64,000 nucleotides of DNA from Chitinophaga rupis. Lineage in GTDB: Bacteria > Bacteroidota > Bacteroidia > Chitinophagales > Chitinophagaceae. The notes under the pieces are model-generated. The model saw only the letters and a list, made by a program, of their open reading frames with translations. It was not told the DNA's origin and did not search any database. The position numbers and the translations under genes are program-made. Location of the stretch: the NCBI RefSeq assembly GCF_900109685.1, contig NZ_FOBB01000001.1:248001-312000 (forward strand), given 5' to 3'. Shown piece by piece: positions 7,905-15,956 of the stretch (positions within the stretch are counted from its first letter, which is position 1; each line of letters begins with the position of its first letter).

Positions 7905-10079
7905 GTGCGCACTATTCCACGTTTACTTTGCCTTTGCCTGTTTTGTCTTCCGGTAATGGCGCAAAAGAAGAACGAAACATTTCAGCTTCATATACGCAGA
8001 ACCGCTACCCCGGTGAAGGTAGACGGTATTATTGACGATGCAGGCTGGCAGCAGGCAGACACCGCTACCAACTTTTACATGATCCTGCCCATGGATACCA
8101 GCTACGCCAACGTGCGTACGGATGTGCGCATGACCTATGATGCACAGCACCTTTACCTGCTGGTAGAAAACTACAACGCCCTGCCCGGGCCTTACATGGT
8201 GGAATCCCTGAAACGTGACTTTGCTTTCCTGAAGAATGATAATTTCCTTTTGTTCATGGATCCCTTTGATGACCAGACGAATGGTTTTTCCTTTGGCGCC
8301 AATGCTGCAGGGGCCCAGTGGGATGGGCTGATGTATGACGGCGGTAAGGTAGACCTGAGCTGGGATAACAAATGGACCTCTGTAGTGAAGAACTATCCGG
8401 ATAAATGGGTGTTTGAAGCCGCTATACCGTTTAAGACTATACGTTATAAAAAAGGCATTAGTAAATGGGGCATCAACTTTGGCCGCAATGATCTGAAAAC
8501 AACAGAGAAAAGCAGCTGGGCGCCTGTGCCAAGGCAGTTCCCATCCGCCTCCCTGGCCTATACCGGCGTGCTGGTATGGGATGTGCCGCCACCGGATCCG
8601 GGGCCTAATATTTCCATTATCCCGTATTTGCTGGGCGGCATTAATAAAGATTATGTAGCCGGCACCAAAAATAATTACCGCCGCGAAGCCGGTGTGGATG
8701 CCAAGATAGCCGTTACCTCTTCCCTGAACCTGGACCTGACCGTAAACCCGGATTTTTCCCAGGTGGATGTAGATAAGCAGGTCACTAACCTGGACCGCTT
8801 TGAGCTGTTTTACCCGGAAAAAAGACAATTCTTCCTGGAAAACGGCGATCAGTTCACCAACTTTGGATACGCTACGCTGCGGCCTTTTTTCTCGCGCCGT
8901 ATTGGATTAGGAGTGCCTATCCGTTTTGGCGCGCGTCTAAGCGGAAAGCTGAACCGCAACTGGCGCATGGGTTTTATGAACATGCAAACAGCGAAGGATG
9001 AAGGCCTGGGCTTACCGGCGCAGAACTTTACCGTAGCGGCTTTGCAGCGGCGAGTGTTTGCCCGCTCCAATATTGGTTTCCTGTTCATCAACAAAGAATC
9101 ACTGAATTATACGCCCGATAATGCTTCGGAAAAACCCTTGTACTCCCGTTATAACCGCAACCTGGGGCTGGAGTACAACCTGGCTTCCGCCAATAATTTC
9201 TGGACCGGTAAAGCATTGTTATTAAAGTCCGCCAGCCCGGGTAAAAGCGGGCATGACTGGGCGCAGGCTGCTAACCTGCAATACACCAGCCGCACCTGGA
9301 ACATTGGCTGGCAGCATGAATACGTGGGCCGTAACTATAATGCAGAAGTAGGGTATGTGCCACGCCAGGGTTATATAAAGCTGGTGCCGCAGATCACGCG
9401 CCTCTTTTTCCCAAAAACAGGGCCGGTATTGAGCCACGGGCCGCAGCTCATATCCACCAGCTTTTATGATGAGCATATGAAGCGTACCGATAATGAAACC
9501 ATGCTTTCTTACGCCATTGTGTTCCGCAAGCGTAATACGCTTACGGCCTGGGCATCCAACAATTACATTAAGCTGTTATTACCTTTTGACCCTACCAACA
9601 CCGGTAAGGATAGCCTGCCAACCGGCTCGCAGCATAACTGGAATACAGTAGGGGTGGATTATGTATCCAAACCGCAAAGCCTTTTCACCTACTCCTTCTC
9701 CGGCCGCTATGGCGGCTATTATGCAGATGGTACGCGTACTACGTTAGGCAGTGAGCTGGGTTACCGCTTTCAGCCCTATGTAAGCATTGCATTAAGCACC
9801 ACGTATAATGATATTCGCCTGCCACAGCCCTGGGGAAATAATAAATTCTGGCTGGTAGGTCCCCGCCTGGATGTTACCATGACCAACACCCTGTTCTTTA
9901 CCGGTTTTATGCAGTATAATGAACAGCTGAAGAATATGAACCTCAATACCCGCTTCCAGTGGCGTTACCGCCCGGCATCGGATCTGTTCATTGTATATAC
10001 CGACAACTATCTGCCGGCGCCTTTTTATGTAAAGAACAGGGCATTGGTGCTAAAGCTGGTGTACTGGCTGAATATTTAG
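7905..10079 (+). CDS. DUF5916 outer-membrane-associated protein with CBM9-like domain
   Basis: I place the start at the GTG at 7905, which gives a typical signal peptide (MRTIPRLLCLCLFCLPVMAQ); an upstream TTG at 7878 would add nine residues ahead of it. After the signal peptide comes a carbohydrate-binding-family-9-like domain (about 30-210; VDGIIDDAGWQQA, DVRMTYDAQHLYLLV), then a long DUF5916 region of alternating beta strands (LDLTVNPDFSQVDVDKQVTNL, FYPEKRQFFLENGDQF) that is predicted to form an outer-membrane barrel. Many Bacteroidota carry these proteins; their substrates are unknown. It follows the pirin-like gene by 56 bases on the same strand. Confidence 0.88.
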   Translation: MRTIPRLLCLCLFCLPVMAQKKNETFQLHIRRTATPVKVDGIIDDAGWQQADTATNFYMILPMDTSYANVRTDVRMTYDAQHLYLLVENYNALPGPYMVESLKRDFAFLKNDNFLLFMDPFDDQTNGFSFGANAAGAQWDGLMYDGGKVDLSWDNKWTSVVKNYPDKWVFEAAIPFKTIRYKKGISKWGINFGRNDLKTTEKSSWAPVPRQFPSASLAYTGVLVWDVPPPDPGPNISIIPYLLGGINKDYVAGTKNNYRREAGVDAKIAVTSSLNLDLTVNPDFSQVDVDKQVTNLDRFELFYPEKRQFFLENGDQFTNFGYATLRPFFSRRIGLGVPIRFGARLSGKLNRNWRMGFMNMQTAKDEGLGLPAQNFTVAALQRRVFARSNIGFLFINKESLNYTPDNASEKPLYSRYNRNLGLEYNLASANNFWTGKALLLKSASPGKSGHDWAQAANLQYTSRTWNIGWQHEYVGRNYNAEVGYVPRQGYIKLVPQITRLFFPKTGPVLSHGPQLISTSFYDEHMKRTDNETMLSYAIVFRKRNTLTAWASNNYIKLLLPFDPTNTGKDSLPTGSQHNWNTVGVDYVSKPQSLFTYSFSGRYGGYYADGTRTTLGSELGYRFQPYVSIALSTTYNDIRLPQPWGNNKFWLVGPRLDVTMTNTLFFTGFMQYNEQLKNMNLNTRFQWRYRPASDLFIVYTDNYLPAPFYVKNRALVLKLVYWLNI

Positions 10080-10083
10080 GATG

Positions 10084-10524
10084 CTACAACGCAGCCAGCA
10101 TTTGTCCGCCCGGCAGCTCAGATGCTGCATAGTACAGGGTCAGATGGCTTTTGGCATTATTTTTTTCCAGCTGCTGTAGTGCTTTTACCGGTATAGTCAT
10201 TCCTTTTTTACTGTCTTCAAACTTCCATTCTTTTACTATGCGGCCACCATCATCTTTAATGGTAAGGCTGCGCCCCGTACCGGATGTTTTGCCGTGGCAA
10301 TGCGTATAATACACCACCAGCTGATCATCAGGGCTGGCCTTATCCAGCGCCAGGCTTTGTAAGCTGATCTCTTTGGAAGCATATTGTTTTAATACCAGCT
10401 TGTTGTTCAGGTAAATTTCATAACTGTCTACCCCGAATGGCGCTTTAAATGAAAACAGCGCCAGGCAGAAAAAGGCCAGCAGGCCGGTTCTTAACAGGGT
10501 TTGTTTTAAAGCAGTGTTTTGCAT
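10084..10524 (-). CDS. Hypothetical exported protein
   Basis: A 146-residue protein not assigned to a family I know. Residues about 10-28 form a hydrophobic export signal (LLRTGLLAFFCLALFSF). The mature part contains SYEIYLNNKLVLKQYASK, a Cys-His pair (YYTHCHGKTSG) and a KFEDSKKGMTIPVKAL segment, in line with a small beta-rich periplasmic protein. It converges on the DUF5916 gene with only four bases between the stop codons, and is transcribed alone. Confidence 0.8.
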   Translation of the reverse strand: MQNTALKQTLLRTGLLAFFCLALFSFKAPFGVDSYEIYLNNKLVLKQYASKEISLQSLALDKASPDDQLVVYYTHCHGKTSGTGRSLTIKDDGGRIVKEWKFEDSKKGMTIPVKALQQLEKNNAKSHLTLYYAASELPGGQMLAAL

Positions 10525-10704
10525 ACAATCATGTTTTTGAGGTGAAGGATTATTTGTTTATTCACCACAAAACAACAACATCCTGTTAATGCTCCTTGCC
10601 TGGTCTTGACAAGGGGAATGGAATACTTGACATCAGGCAGGGTCACATGATCAGTATCGCCCGTTTTGCCCCGCAGCCGCCTTTAAAAAAGCTTATATTA
10701 GGAT

Positions 10705-11412
10705 ATGCGTATAATATGTTTCCTGCTGCTGTTGATCAGCAATGGCGCCTTTGCACAACAGTTTGAAAAAGACTCCGCCACGCTCATTGGTATTACCCAG
10801 GCCCTGGTAGATGCCATTGCACCCGGCGATACTGCAGTGTGGATCAGGTACCTGCACCCGGACTGTATTTATACCGCGGAAGATGGCACCGTAAAACGCA
10901 AGCCGGACCTGATAAAGGAGCTGCAGCCCTTACCGGCCGGTTACGTGGGCAACATTAAGGTTACACAGCCGCATGTGCTGGCTTTTGGCAATACCTATAT
11001 TGTAAATTATGTGGCAGATGAAAATCTTGATCTGTACCAGCAGCATATTCATACGCAGTATATTGAAATACAAACTTACCTGAAGAACGGGGATCAGTTC
11101 CAGCTGGCTGCATCTGAAATATTTGAGCTGTTTGCCGATCCTACACCAGCCGCCGTGCCCCTGGCTACCCTGCAAAAGTATACCGGCACCTACCACCTTT
11201 CGCCGGAAGTAACCTATACCATTACATTGCAGGGCAATCAATTAATGGGGCAGCGGAATGGCCGGGCGGCCGTACAGCTGATACCGGAAACAGAAAATGT
11301 ATTTTATATAAAAGGACAGCGTGGCCGCAAGATCTTTGTACAGGATGCGGCTACTAAAACCAGCCTGCTCATAGACCGGCGTAATGGCAATGACCTGGTC
11401 TGGAAAAAATAA
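10705..11412 (+). CDS. Exported SnoaL/DUF4440-like protein
   Basis: A 235-residue protein with a signal peptide (MRIICFLLLLISNGAFAQ). Residues about 25-140 look like an NTF2/SnoaL-type alpha+beta cone domain (DUF4440 group: TQALVDAIAPGDTAVWIRYLHPDC, followed by YVADENLDLYQQHIHTQYIEIQTYLKNG). The C-terminal part (YTGTYHLSPEVTYTITLQGNQLMGQRNGR) resembles the small beta domain found after serine hydrolases (DUF3471-like). Function unknown; it stands alone. Confidence 0.78.
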   Translation: MRIICFLLLLISNGAFAQQFEKDSATLIGITQALVDAIAPGDTAVWIRYLHPDCIYTAEDGTVKRKPDLIKELQPLPAGYVGNIKVTQPHVLAFGNTYIVNYVADENLDLYQQHIHTQYIEIQTYLKNGDQFQLAASEIFELFADPTPAAVPLATLQKYTGTYHLSPEVTYTITLQGNQLMGQRNGRAAVQLIPETENVFYIKGQRGRKIFVQDAATKTSLLIDRRNGNDLVWKK

Positions 11413-11493
11413 TTAAACTTTCTAAAAACCTGCTGACATAAGGTTGTCACAACCCGGTAGTTCCTTTGTATCAACAAACAAAAAACTACCACT

Positions 11494-11991
11494 ATGACAC
11501 AGATGCAACTGTTACTTACAGAACTCGAAAACGAAGCCAATACCACCCGTAAAATGCTGGAACGCGTACCAGCTGATAAATTTGACTGGAAACCCCATCC
11601 TAAAAGCGGTACGCTGAAATGGTTAGCCACCCACATAGCAGAGCTGCCAGGCTGGGTAGAAATGACCCTGCACACCAGCGAGCTCGATTTTGCCAGCAAC
11701 CCTTACAAACAGGAAACAATAGAAAGCACCGATGACCTGTTAGCCTACTTTAACAGGAGCCTTTCCCAGGGCAAAGCTGCCCTGCAAGGTGGTAAAGACG
11801 AGCAGCTTGCTGATAGCTGGACGCTGCGCAATGGCGACCAGGTTTATAGCACCAGGTCCAAGGCAGAGGTGATCCGCATGGCATACTGCCAAACCGTACA
11901 CCACCGCGCCCAGTTAGGTGTGTACCTGCGCCTACTGGATGTGCCCATCCCCGGCAGCTATGGCCCGAGTGCAGATGAAATGAATTTCTGA
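11494..11991 (+). CDS. DinB-family protein (DUF664/DUF1569-like four-helix bundle)
   Basis: A 165-residue soluble protein with the DinB/YfiT four-helix-bundle pattern: an N-terminal helix TELENEANTTRKMLERVP followed by DKFDWKPHPKSGTLKWLATHIAELPGW, and near the C-terminus QTVHHRAQLGVYLRLL. The His residues in ATHIAEL and TVHHRAQ fit the usual three-His metal site. Members act as metal-dependent thiol S-transferases or have unknown roles. It ends at its own terminator. Confidence 0.9.
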   Translation: MTQMQLLLTELENEANTTRKMLERVPADKFDWKPHPKSGTLKWLATHIAELPGWVEMTLHTSELDFASNPYKQETIESTDDLLAYFNRSLSQGKAALQGGKDEQLADSWTLRNGDQVYSTRSKAEVIRMAYCQTVHHRAQLGVYLRLLDVPIPGSYGPSADEMNF

Positions 11992-12010
11992 GGTAGCAAT
12001 AAATTATAAC

Positions 12011-12048
12011 AGAAAGGTGCAGTGGAAATGCTGTGCCTTTCTTTGTAA
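12011..12048 (+). terminator. Terminator after the DinB-family gene
   Basis: Twelve pairs, two of them G-U, join 12011-12022 with 12031-12042 (AGAAAGG with CCTTTCT at the base), followed by TTTG. It lies between two convergent genes. Confidence 0.7.
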
Positions 12049-12058
12049 TTATGAGATC

Positions 12059-12583
12059 TTACCAGCTGATCCGCACCGAATAAATATTAGCCCGTCCATA
12101 AATAGACGGGTGCTCATGCAGCCGTTCAATAGTAGTATAACCAACCTTGTGAAACAGCCGTAACAGGCTGTGATAGCTCAGTGGATAAGGCACCCAGCGG
12201 TTAGCGCTATCCGTATCATATTCACAGATCAGGAAGCAGCCATCAGCTTTTAAGTGACGGCTCACATTGCGGATAAACCCCTGCTGATCGCTTACATAAT
12301 GTAAGGAGTTGGCCATTAGTATCCCATCCAGGTCCTGGAATGGCAGCTCATTTGCCACAAAATCCAGCCGCAGGGGCTGTACCTTCACTCCCGCCGGAAA
12401 GTCGTTGTTTTGTAATTTTACGGGCGCTTTGTCTACCGCATAAATAGTGCTGTTTGCCGGCAGCAGGCTGGCTAAAGCCGCCGTGAATAAGCCCCCACCA
12501 CAGCCCAGATCGGCCCAGGCAGCGCTGCCGTTCGTATTAATCCCCCCGTTTTGTACCAGTGCAATTGCGTCTTTAAGTTCCAT
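12059..12583 (-). CDS. Class I SAM-dependent methyltransferase
   Basis: A compact 174-residue methyltransferase. The SAM-binding motif I is WADLGCGGGLFT at 23-34, the acidic end of strand 2 is AVDKAP, and motif IV-like residues are GILMANSLHYV. The substrate cannot be told from sequence. Its start is only 45 bases from that of dusB in the opposite direction, so the two promoters must overlap; the dusB -7 box at 12598-12605 lies in this gap. Confidence 0.9.
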   Translation of the reverse strand: MELKDAIALVQNGGINTNGSAAWADLGCGGGLFTAALASLLPANSTIYAVDKAPVKLQNNDFPAGVKVQPLRLDFVANELPFQDLDGILMANSLHYVSDQQGFIRNVSRHLKADGCFLICEYDTDSANRWVPYPLSYHSLLRLFHKVGYTTIERLHEHPSIYGRANIYSVRISW

Positions 12584-12597
12584 CCCTGAAAATTGAG

Positions 12598-12605
12598 TAT
12601 CTTTG
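12598..12605 (+). promoter_or_regulatory. -7 promoter box of dusB
   Basis: TATCTTTG matches the Bacteroidota consensus TAnnTTTG. It lies downstream of the TTG at 12593, so that codon cannot be the start on this transcript; the TTG at 12629 is chosen instead. Confidence 0.7.
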
Positions 12606-12628
12606 CCGGCGCAAATTTACAAAGAGTT

Positions 12629-13666
12629 TTGATCAGAATAGGAAACATATCACTGCCGGATTTCCCGCTGCTGCTGGCGCCCATGGAAGATGTGAGCGAT
12701 CCGCCTTTCCGCATCCTGTGTAAGGATAACGGGGCAGACCTCATGTACACGGAATTTATTTCCAGTGAGGGCCTGATCCGCAATGCCATTAACTGCCGCC
12801 GCAAGCTGGATATTTTTGAGGAAGAGCGTCCCGTAGGCATCCAGATCTTTGGCGGGGATGAGGAGAGCATGGCGCTGGCATCCGGTATTGTAGATGTAAC
12901 CAATCCCGACCTGCTGGACATTAACTTTGGCTGCCCGGTAAAAAAGGTAGCCTGCAAAGGCGCCGGGGCCGGCGTATTAAAGGATGTGGACCTTATGGTG
13001 CGCTTAACCGCAGCCTGTGTAAAGGCCACTAAGCTGCCGGTTACTGTAAAAACCCGCCTGGGCTGGGATGAACAAACCAAGAACATTGAAGAAGTAGCCG
13101 AACGCCTGCAGGATGTAGGCATACAGGCCCTCTCCATCCATGGCCGTACCCGCAGCCAGATGTATAAAGGGGAGGCTGACTGGAGCCTGATAGCCAAAGT
13201 GAAGAACAATCCCCGCATTCATATTCCCATTTTCGGGAACGGTGATATAGACAGCCCGCAAAAAGCGCTGGAATATAAGAACCGCTACGGCGTGGATGGT
13301 GTAATGATCGGCCGCGCCGCCATTGGCTATCCCTGGATCTTCCGCGAAATAAAACACTATATACAAACCGGCGAATTACTGCCTCCCCCCACGGTTGAGG
13401 AAAGAGTAGCTGTTTGCAGAAAACATTTGCACGAAGCTATTAAATGGCAGAACCAACGGGTAGGCATCAACGAAATGCGGGGCCGTTATGCCAGCTATCT
13501 CAAAGGCTTACCCAATATTAAAGAATACCGCAACCGGCTGAACCGGTTAACGGAAGTAGCAGAAGTAGAAGCCGTGCTGGATGAGATCTTAACAACCTAT
13601 GCCGGGTTTGAGCTGCAAAGAACGCCCATAGAGCTGATCGATTATCACGAGAATTGCCCGCTGTAA
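12629..13666 (+). CDS. dusB: tRNA-dihydrouridine synthase
   Basis: FMN enzyme that reduces specific uridines in the D-loop of tRNA. From the TTG at 12629 it has 345 residues beginning MIRIGNISLPDFPLLLAPMED, as in other Bacteroidota DusB proteins; the earlier TTG at 12593 would lie upstream of the promoter box. Motifs: LLAPMEDVSD (15-24), catalytic Cys102 in NFGCPVKKV, and the FMN-phosphate-binding DGVMIGRAAIGYPWIF near 220. The C-terminal helical tRNA-binding domain is complete. It ends at a perfect inverted repeat shared with the convergent beta-helix gene. Confidence 0.95.
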   Translation: MIRIGNISLPDFPLLLAPMEDVSDPPFRILCKDNGADLMYTEFISSEGLIRNAINCRRKLDIFEEERPVGIQIFGGDEESMALASGIVDVTNPDLLDINFGCPVKKVACKGAGAGVLKDVDLMVRLTAACVKATKLPVTVKTRLGWDEQTKNIEEVAERLQDVGIQALSIHGRTRSQMYKGEADWSLIAKVKNNPRIHIPIFGNGDIDSPQKALEYKNRYGVDGVMIGRAAIGYPWIFREIKHYIQTGELLPPPTVEERVAVCRKHLHEAIKWQNQRVGINEMRGRYASYLKGLPNIKEYRNRLNRLTEVAEVEAVLDEILTTYAGFELQRTPIELIDYHENCPL

Positions 13667-13671
13667 AAGAG

Positions 13672-13760
13672 CAAAAGAATGTAAAATTTAAAATCATAAA
13701 TGTAAAAGTAAAATGCCGCGAACATAGGTCTACCCTGTTTCGCGGCATTTTACTTTTATC
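13672..13760. repeat. Intergenic palindromic repeat, family ATG-1, copy 1
   Basis: TAAAAGTAAAATGCCGCGAA (13703-13722) pairs perfectly with 13739-13758 around 16 bases. Just left of the stem lies ATCATAAATGTAAAAGT, which is repeated almost unchanged at 55236-55252 and, inverted, at 41820-41836. Lying between two convergent genes it can also end transcription on both sides. I group it with the copies at 41763 and 55210. Confidence 0.8.
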
Positions 13761-13825
13761 CCGTTCATAAAGTCTTTTAAATGGTCTCTATGAACCTCCT
13801 TCGCCGGTTTGAAATTTCACATTCT

Positions 13826-15385
13826 TCAATACGAAGTCTCATCCGCTCCAATATCCACCCGGCCATTCCTTACACGGGTCTGCTGATCAATATCAAATTC
13901 CTGGTACCCGGTCACAAATGCAGGATCACCCGCATTCACAGCAGCAGAGCCGCTGGCAAGATGCAGGTTCAACGTTGACAGCGTACTGTTCACAAAAGAC
14001 GGGATCCCGTAGGTAGAGTGCACATCCTGCCCGGTGGCGCTTACAAAAGCAGCCAGCGATCCATAGGTTGTTGCGGTTATAGCCCAATCGAATGTAACAG
14101 TAGCTGCGCTTCCTGAAACAGAATAATAGCGGTTGTAATCCATATGCAGGTTGGTGGAAGTATAGCCGGAAAGGGCAATCACAACAATATTGCTGTTGGA
14201 CTGCACAATGTTATTCTTAATGGTAGCTTCATCCGTGTTCTGCAGGCTGATCTCGCCGCCCCATCCTCCTTTCGTATAATTCTTGAAGAAGGTATTGTTG
14301 GTGATGCTTGAATTGATCACTTTACTGTTAGGCGCATTGGAACCGAAGATGATGCCGGCATCCTTGTTATTATAAATAAAGTTGTCACGGATGTTAATAC
14401 CATCAGCCGTGTAGTTATTGTTCTCACAACCCACTGTAATACCGGCCAGGTTCTCGTAACAGGTGTTGCCTTCCACGTTGATCCACTTGCCGCCATCTAC
14501 ATAAATACCGCCATTGGTAGCCACCGGCGATACGCAGTGATGTACGATGTTATATTTTACATTACCGTTACGTGCAAAGTTCACATTATCCGGTGCGCCT
14601 GTCCAGGAATAATGCCCGGTCATATCAATACCTATGTTACGGATATGATGTACAATATTACCTTCTATCAGGAAGTTCTCCACATTGCCGGCCATGGTAA
14701 GCCCTTCGCTATAACCAGTATTGCAGCTGTATATTTCGTTGTCTCCTACAAAGATCTCATTGTAGGAATCGGCTCCGGAACCTACTACTACCAGTGGATT
14801 AGCATTCTTGGAAGAAGAAGGTACAGCGGTGGAATCAGTAGTCCAGCCAATGTTATAGATCTTGCAGTTGGATACCTCTACATCTGTCCCCGACCCGATA
14901 ATATAAATACCGGCAGCAAAATCGCGGATGTTGTTCGCTATCCTGATGCCGTCAATGCGGATATGGCTTCTGCTGCTAACAGCAATCATCTGTGCTTGTG
15001 TATCATTTGTTGCATTTACCCCATCCAGGATCACCACGCCGTCATTATAATTGGTAAGCGTAATAGGCTCGTCAGCAGAAGCGCCTGAATGCGGCCACCA
15101 CAGCCTTTCTTTATAGGTGCCCGCTACAACATAAATAGTAGCGCCTGCACCTTCTGTTGTTTTATTCAGGGCCGCCTGTATGGTCTTTAAAGCAGTAGAA
15201 GTGCTGGTACCGGCATTAGCATCGTTACCAGAGGTACCATTAACATAGTAGCTGGTAATAGCCAGCTCTGTGCCTGCCTTGCGTCCGTTTGAAGGGGATT
15301 GTTCTGTCTCTTCCTTTTTGCAGGAGGCGATCACCAGCAGGCATAAACATCCTGCAATGAATGCTTTCATTACTTTGGGTTTCAT
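13826..15385 (-). CDS. Secreted parallel beta-helix lipoprotein
   Basis: A 519-residue lipoprotein: hydrophobic N-terminus ending in the lipobox VIASC (about residue 22), then a typical opening of this family (YYVNGTSGNDANAGTSTSTALKTIQAALN), then a right-handed parallel beta-helix with many short Asn-rich coils (IRIANNIRDFAAGIYI, NILIEGN-type repeats; NIRDNFIYNNKDAGI). The end, FDIDQQTRVRNGRVDIGADE, is the choice-of-anchor Q/DUF1565 closing motif seen in polysaccharide-lyase-like proteins. Polysaccharide binding or cleavage at the cell surface is likely; no catalytic residues can be named. It is transcribed alone, away from the sulfur-type operon. Confidence 0.88.
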   Translation of the reverse strand: MKPKVMKAFIAGCLCLLVIASCKKEETEQSPSNGRKAGTELAITSYYVNGTSGNDANAGTSTSTALKTIQAALNKTTEGAGATIYVVAGTYKERLWWPHSGASADEPITLTNYNDGVVILDGVNATNDTQAQMIAVSSRSHIRIDGIRIANNIRDFAAGIYIIGSGTDVEVSNCKIYNIGWTTDSTAVPSSSKNANPLVVVGSGADSYNEIFVGDNEIYSCNTGYSEGLTMAGNVENFLIEGNIVHHIRNIGIDMTGHYSWTGAPDNVNFARNGNVKYNIVHHCVSPVATNGGIYVDGGKWINVEGNTCYENLAGITVGCENNNYTADGINIRDNFIYNNKDAGIIFGSNAPNSKVINSSITNNTFFKNYTKGGWGGEISLQNTDEATIKNNIVQSNSNIVVIALSGYTSTNLHMDYNRYYSVSGSAATVTFDWAITATTYGSLAAFVSATGQDVHSTYGIPSFVNSTLSTLNLHLASGSAAVNAGDPAFVTGYQEFDIDQQTRVRNGRVDIGADETSY

Positions 15386-15590
15386 AGTTTTCCATTTTAG
15401 TGTTAATCAATGAGAGTAAGGGTACATACTACATATAGTTTTTCAAAATAGATGGCCATCTGGTATAAAGACGAAGGGGCTGATTCAAAGGACCGGGGAA
15501 AACAGTGTTTTTTTAAAAGTTTTTTTGTTGTTCCATTTGGGGCGCATCTCCGCCGCCTCCTACGCCGTTCATCCATTAATTAATAAAAAA

Positions 15591-15634
15591 TAGTCCACCA
15601 CTCTTGTAGACTAAATATTTTTTATCTAATATTG
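15591..15634 (+). promoter_or_regulatory. Promoter with overlapping palindromic operator for the susC-soxC operon
   Basis: TAGTCCAC (15591-15598) and GTAGACTA (15606-15613) form an imperfect palindrome, one mismatch, spaced by 7 bases. Its right arm covers a -33-like TTG (15604-15606), which stands 20 bases from TAATATTG (15627-15634), a one-mismatch -7 box. A regulator bound to the palindrome would block or guide RNA polymerase. Transcription from here gives a leader of roughly 315 bases before susC. Confidence 0.45.
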
Positions 15635-15658
15635 TGACAGATTTAACACACCAGGTAA

Positions 15659-15695
15659 TATGCTGCCGCTAAGCCCACCACTACCCAGCAGCATA
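15659..15695 (+). other. Leader stem-loop, 8-bp arms
   Basis: TATGCTGC (15659-15666) pairs perfectly with GCAGCATA (15688-15695) about 20 bases after the predicted transcription start. It is the first of several hairpins in the leader of the susC-soxC operon. Confidence 0.5.
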
Positions 15696-15756
15696 GCCGT
15701 AGTGCTACGCACAGGTCTTTGGGATCTTATTCATACTTTATAATACATCGGGGAAC

Positions 15757-15843
15757 ATGAACACAACTAAAGGAAATGGCCTTCACCGCGCAGGCGGTGT
15801 AAGACCGCGTGACTGCCTATGTTATAACGCACGTTTAAAATGA
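15757..15843 (+). CDS. Putative 28-residue leader peptide with Cys-Leu-Cys
   Basis: Small ORF between the predicted promoter and susC, ATG at 15757 preceded by GGGGAAC, stop TGA at 15841-15843. The peptide is basic (seven Arg/Lys) and its second half reads RPRDCLCYN, with Cys codons at 15814 (TGC) and 15820 (TGT). Within and after it the RNA can fold in rival ways: CACCGC (15784-15789) with GCGGTG (15794-15799), or GCGGT (15794-15798) with ACCGC (15804-15808). This is the layout of translation-dependent attenuation, and two Cys codons before an operon with SoxC/SoxD genes point to cysteine supply as the signal. Cys-containing leader ORFs before sulfur genes are known in Actinobacteria; here the role is inferred. 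Confidence 0.5.
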   Translation: MNTTKGNGLHRAGGVRPRDCLCYNARLK

Positions 15844-15847
15844 AAAA

Positions 15848-15922
15848 CCGGAATTGCTGCAACAATTCCGGCGAGTAAAAAAAGGCTGAGCTAAAGGGCT
15901 GTTAGTGAGTAAATCACTAGCC
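15848..15922 (+). promoter_or_regulatory. Tandem hairpins after the leader ORF (candidate attenuator)
   Basis: First hairpin: CCGGAATTG (15848-15856) with CAATTCCGG (15863-15871), four bases after the leader stop codon. Second: GGC/TAGTGA with TCACTA/GCC (15897-15922, three-base bulge), followed by a T-rich stretch and then susC at 15957. The second is the better terminator candidate on the plus strand; the first has a T run only on the opposite strand. The rest of 15386-15956 holds no other gene I can support. Confidence 0.45.
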
Positions 15923-15956
15923 GCCTGCCTTATTATTTATTACCAATACAAATATA

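Noticed and set aside
12593..12628. Longer dusB start at the TTG at 12593
   Set aside because: This codon lies upstream of the consensus -7 box at 12598-12605; the start at 12629 also agrees with the family N-terminus.
13826..15385. Part of the neighbouring sulfur-type operon
   Set aside because: It is on the opposite strand with a 570-base gap and encodes a polysaccharide-type beta-helix protein.
15386..15590. Promoter region of the beta-helix gene or small ORFs
   Set aside because: No consensus box or credible frame could be read; only AT-rich sequence with homopolymer runs is visible.
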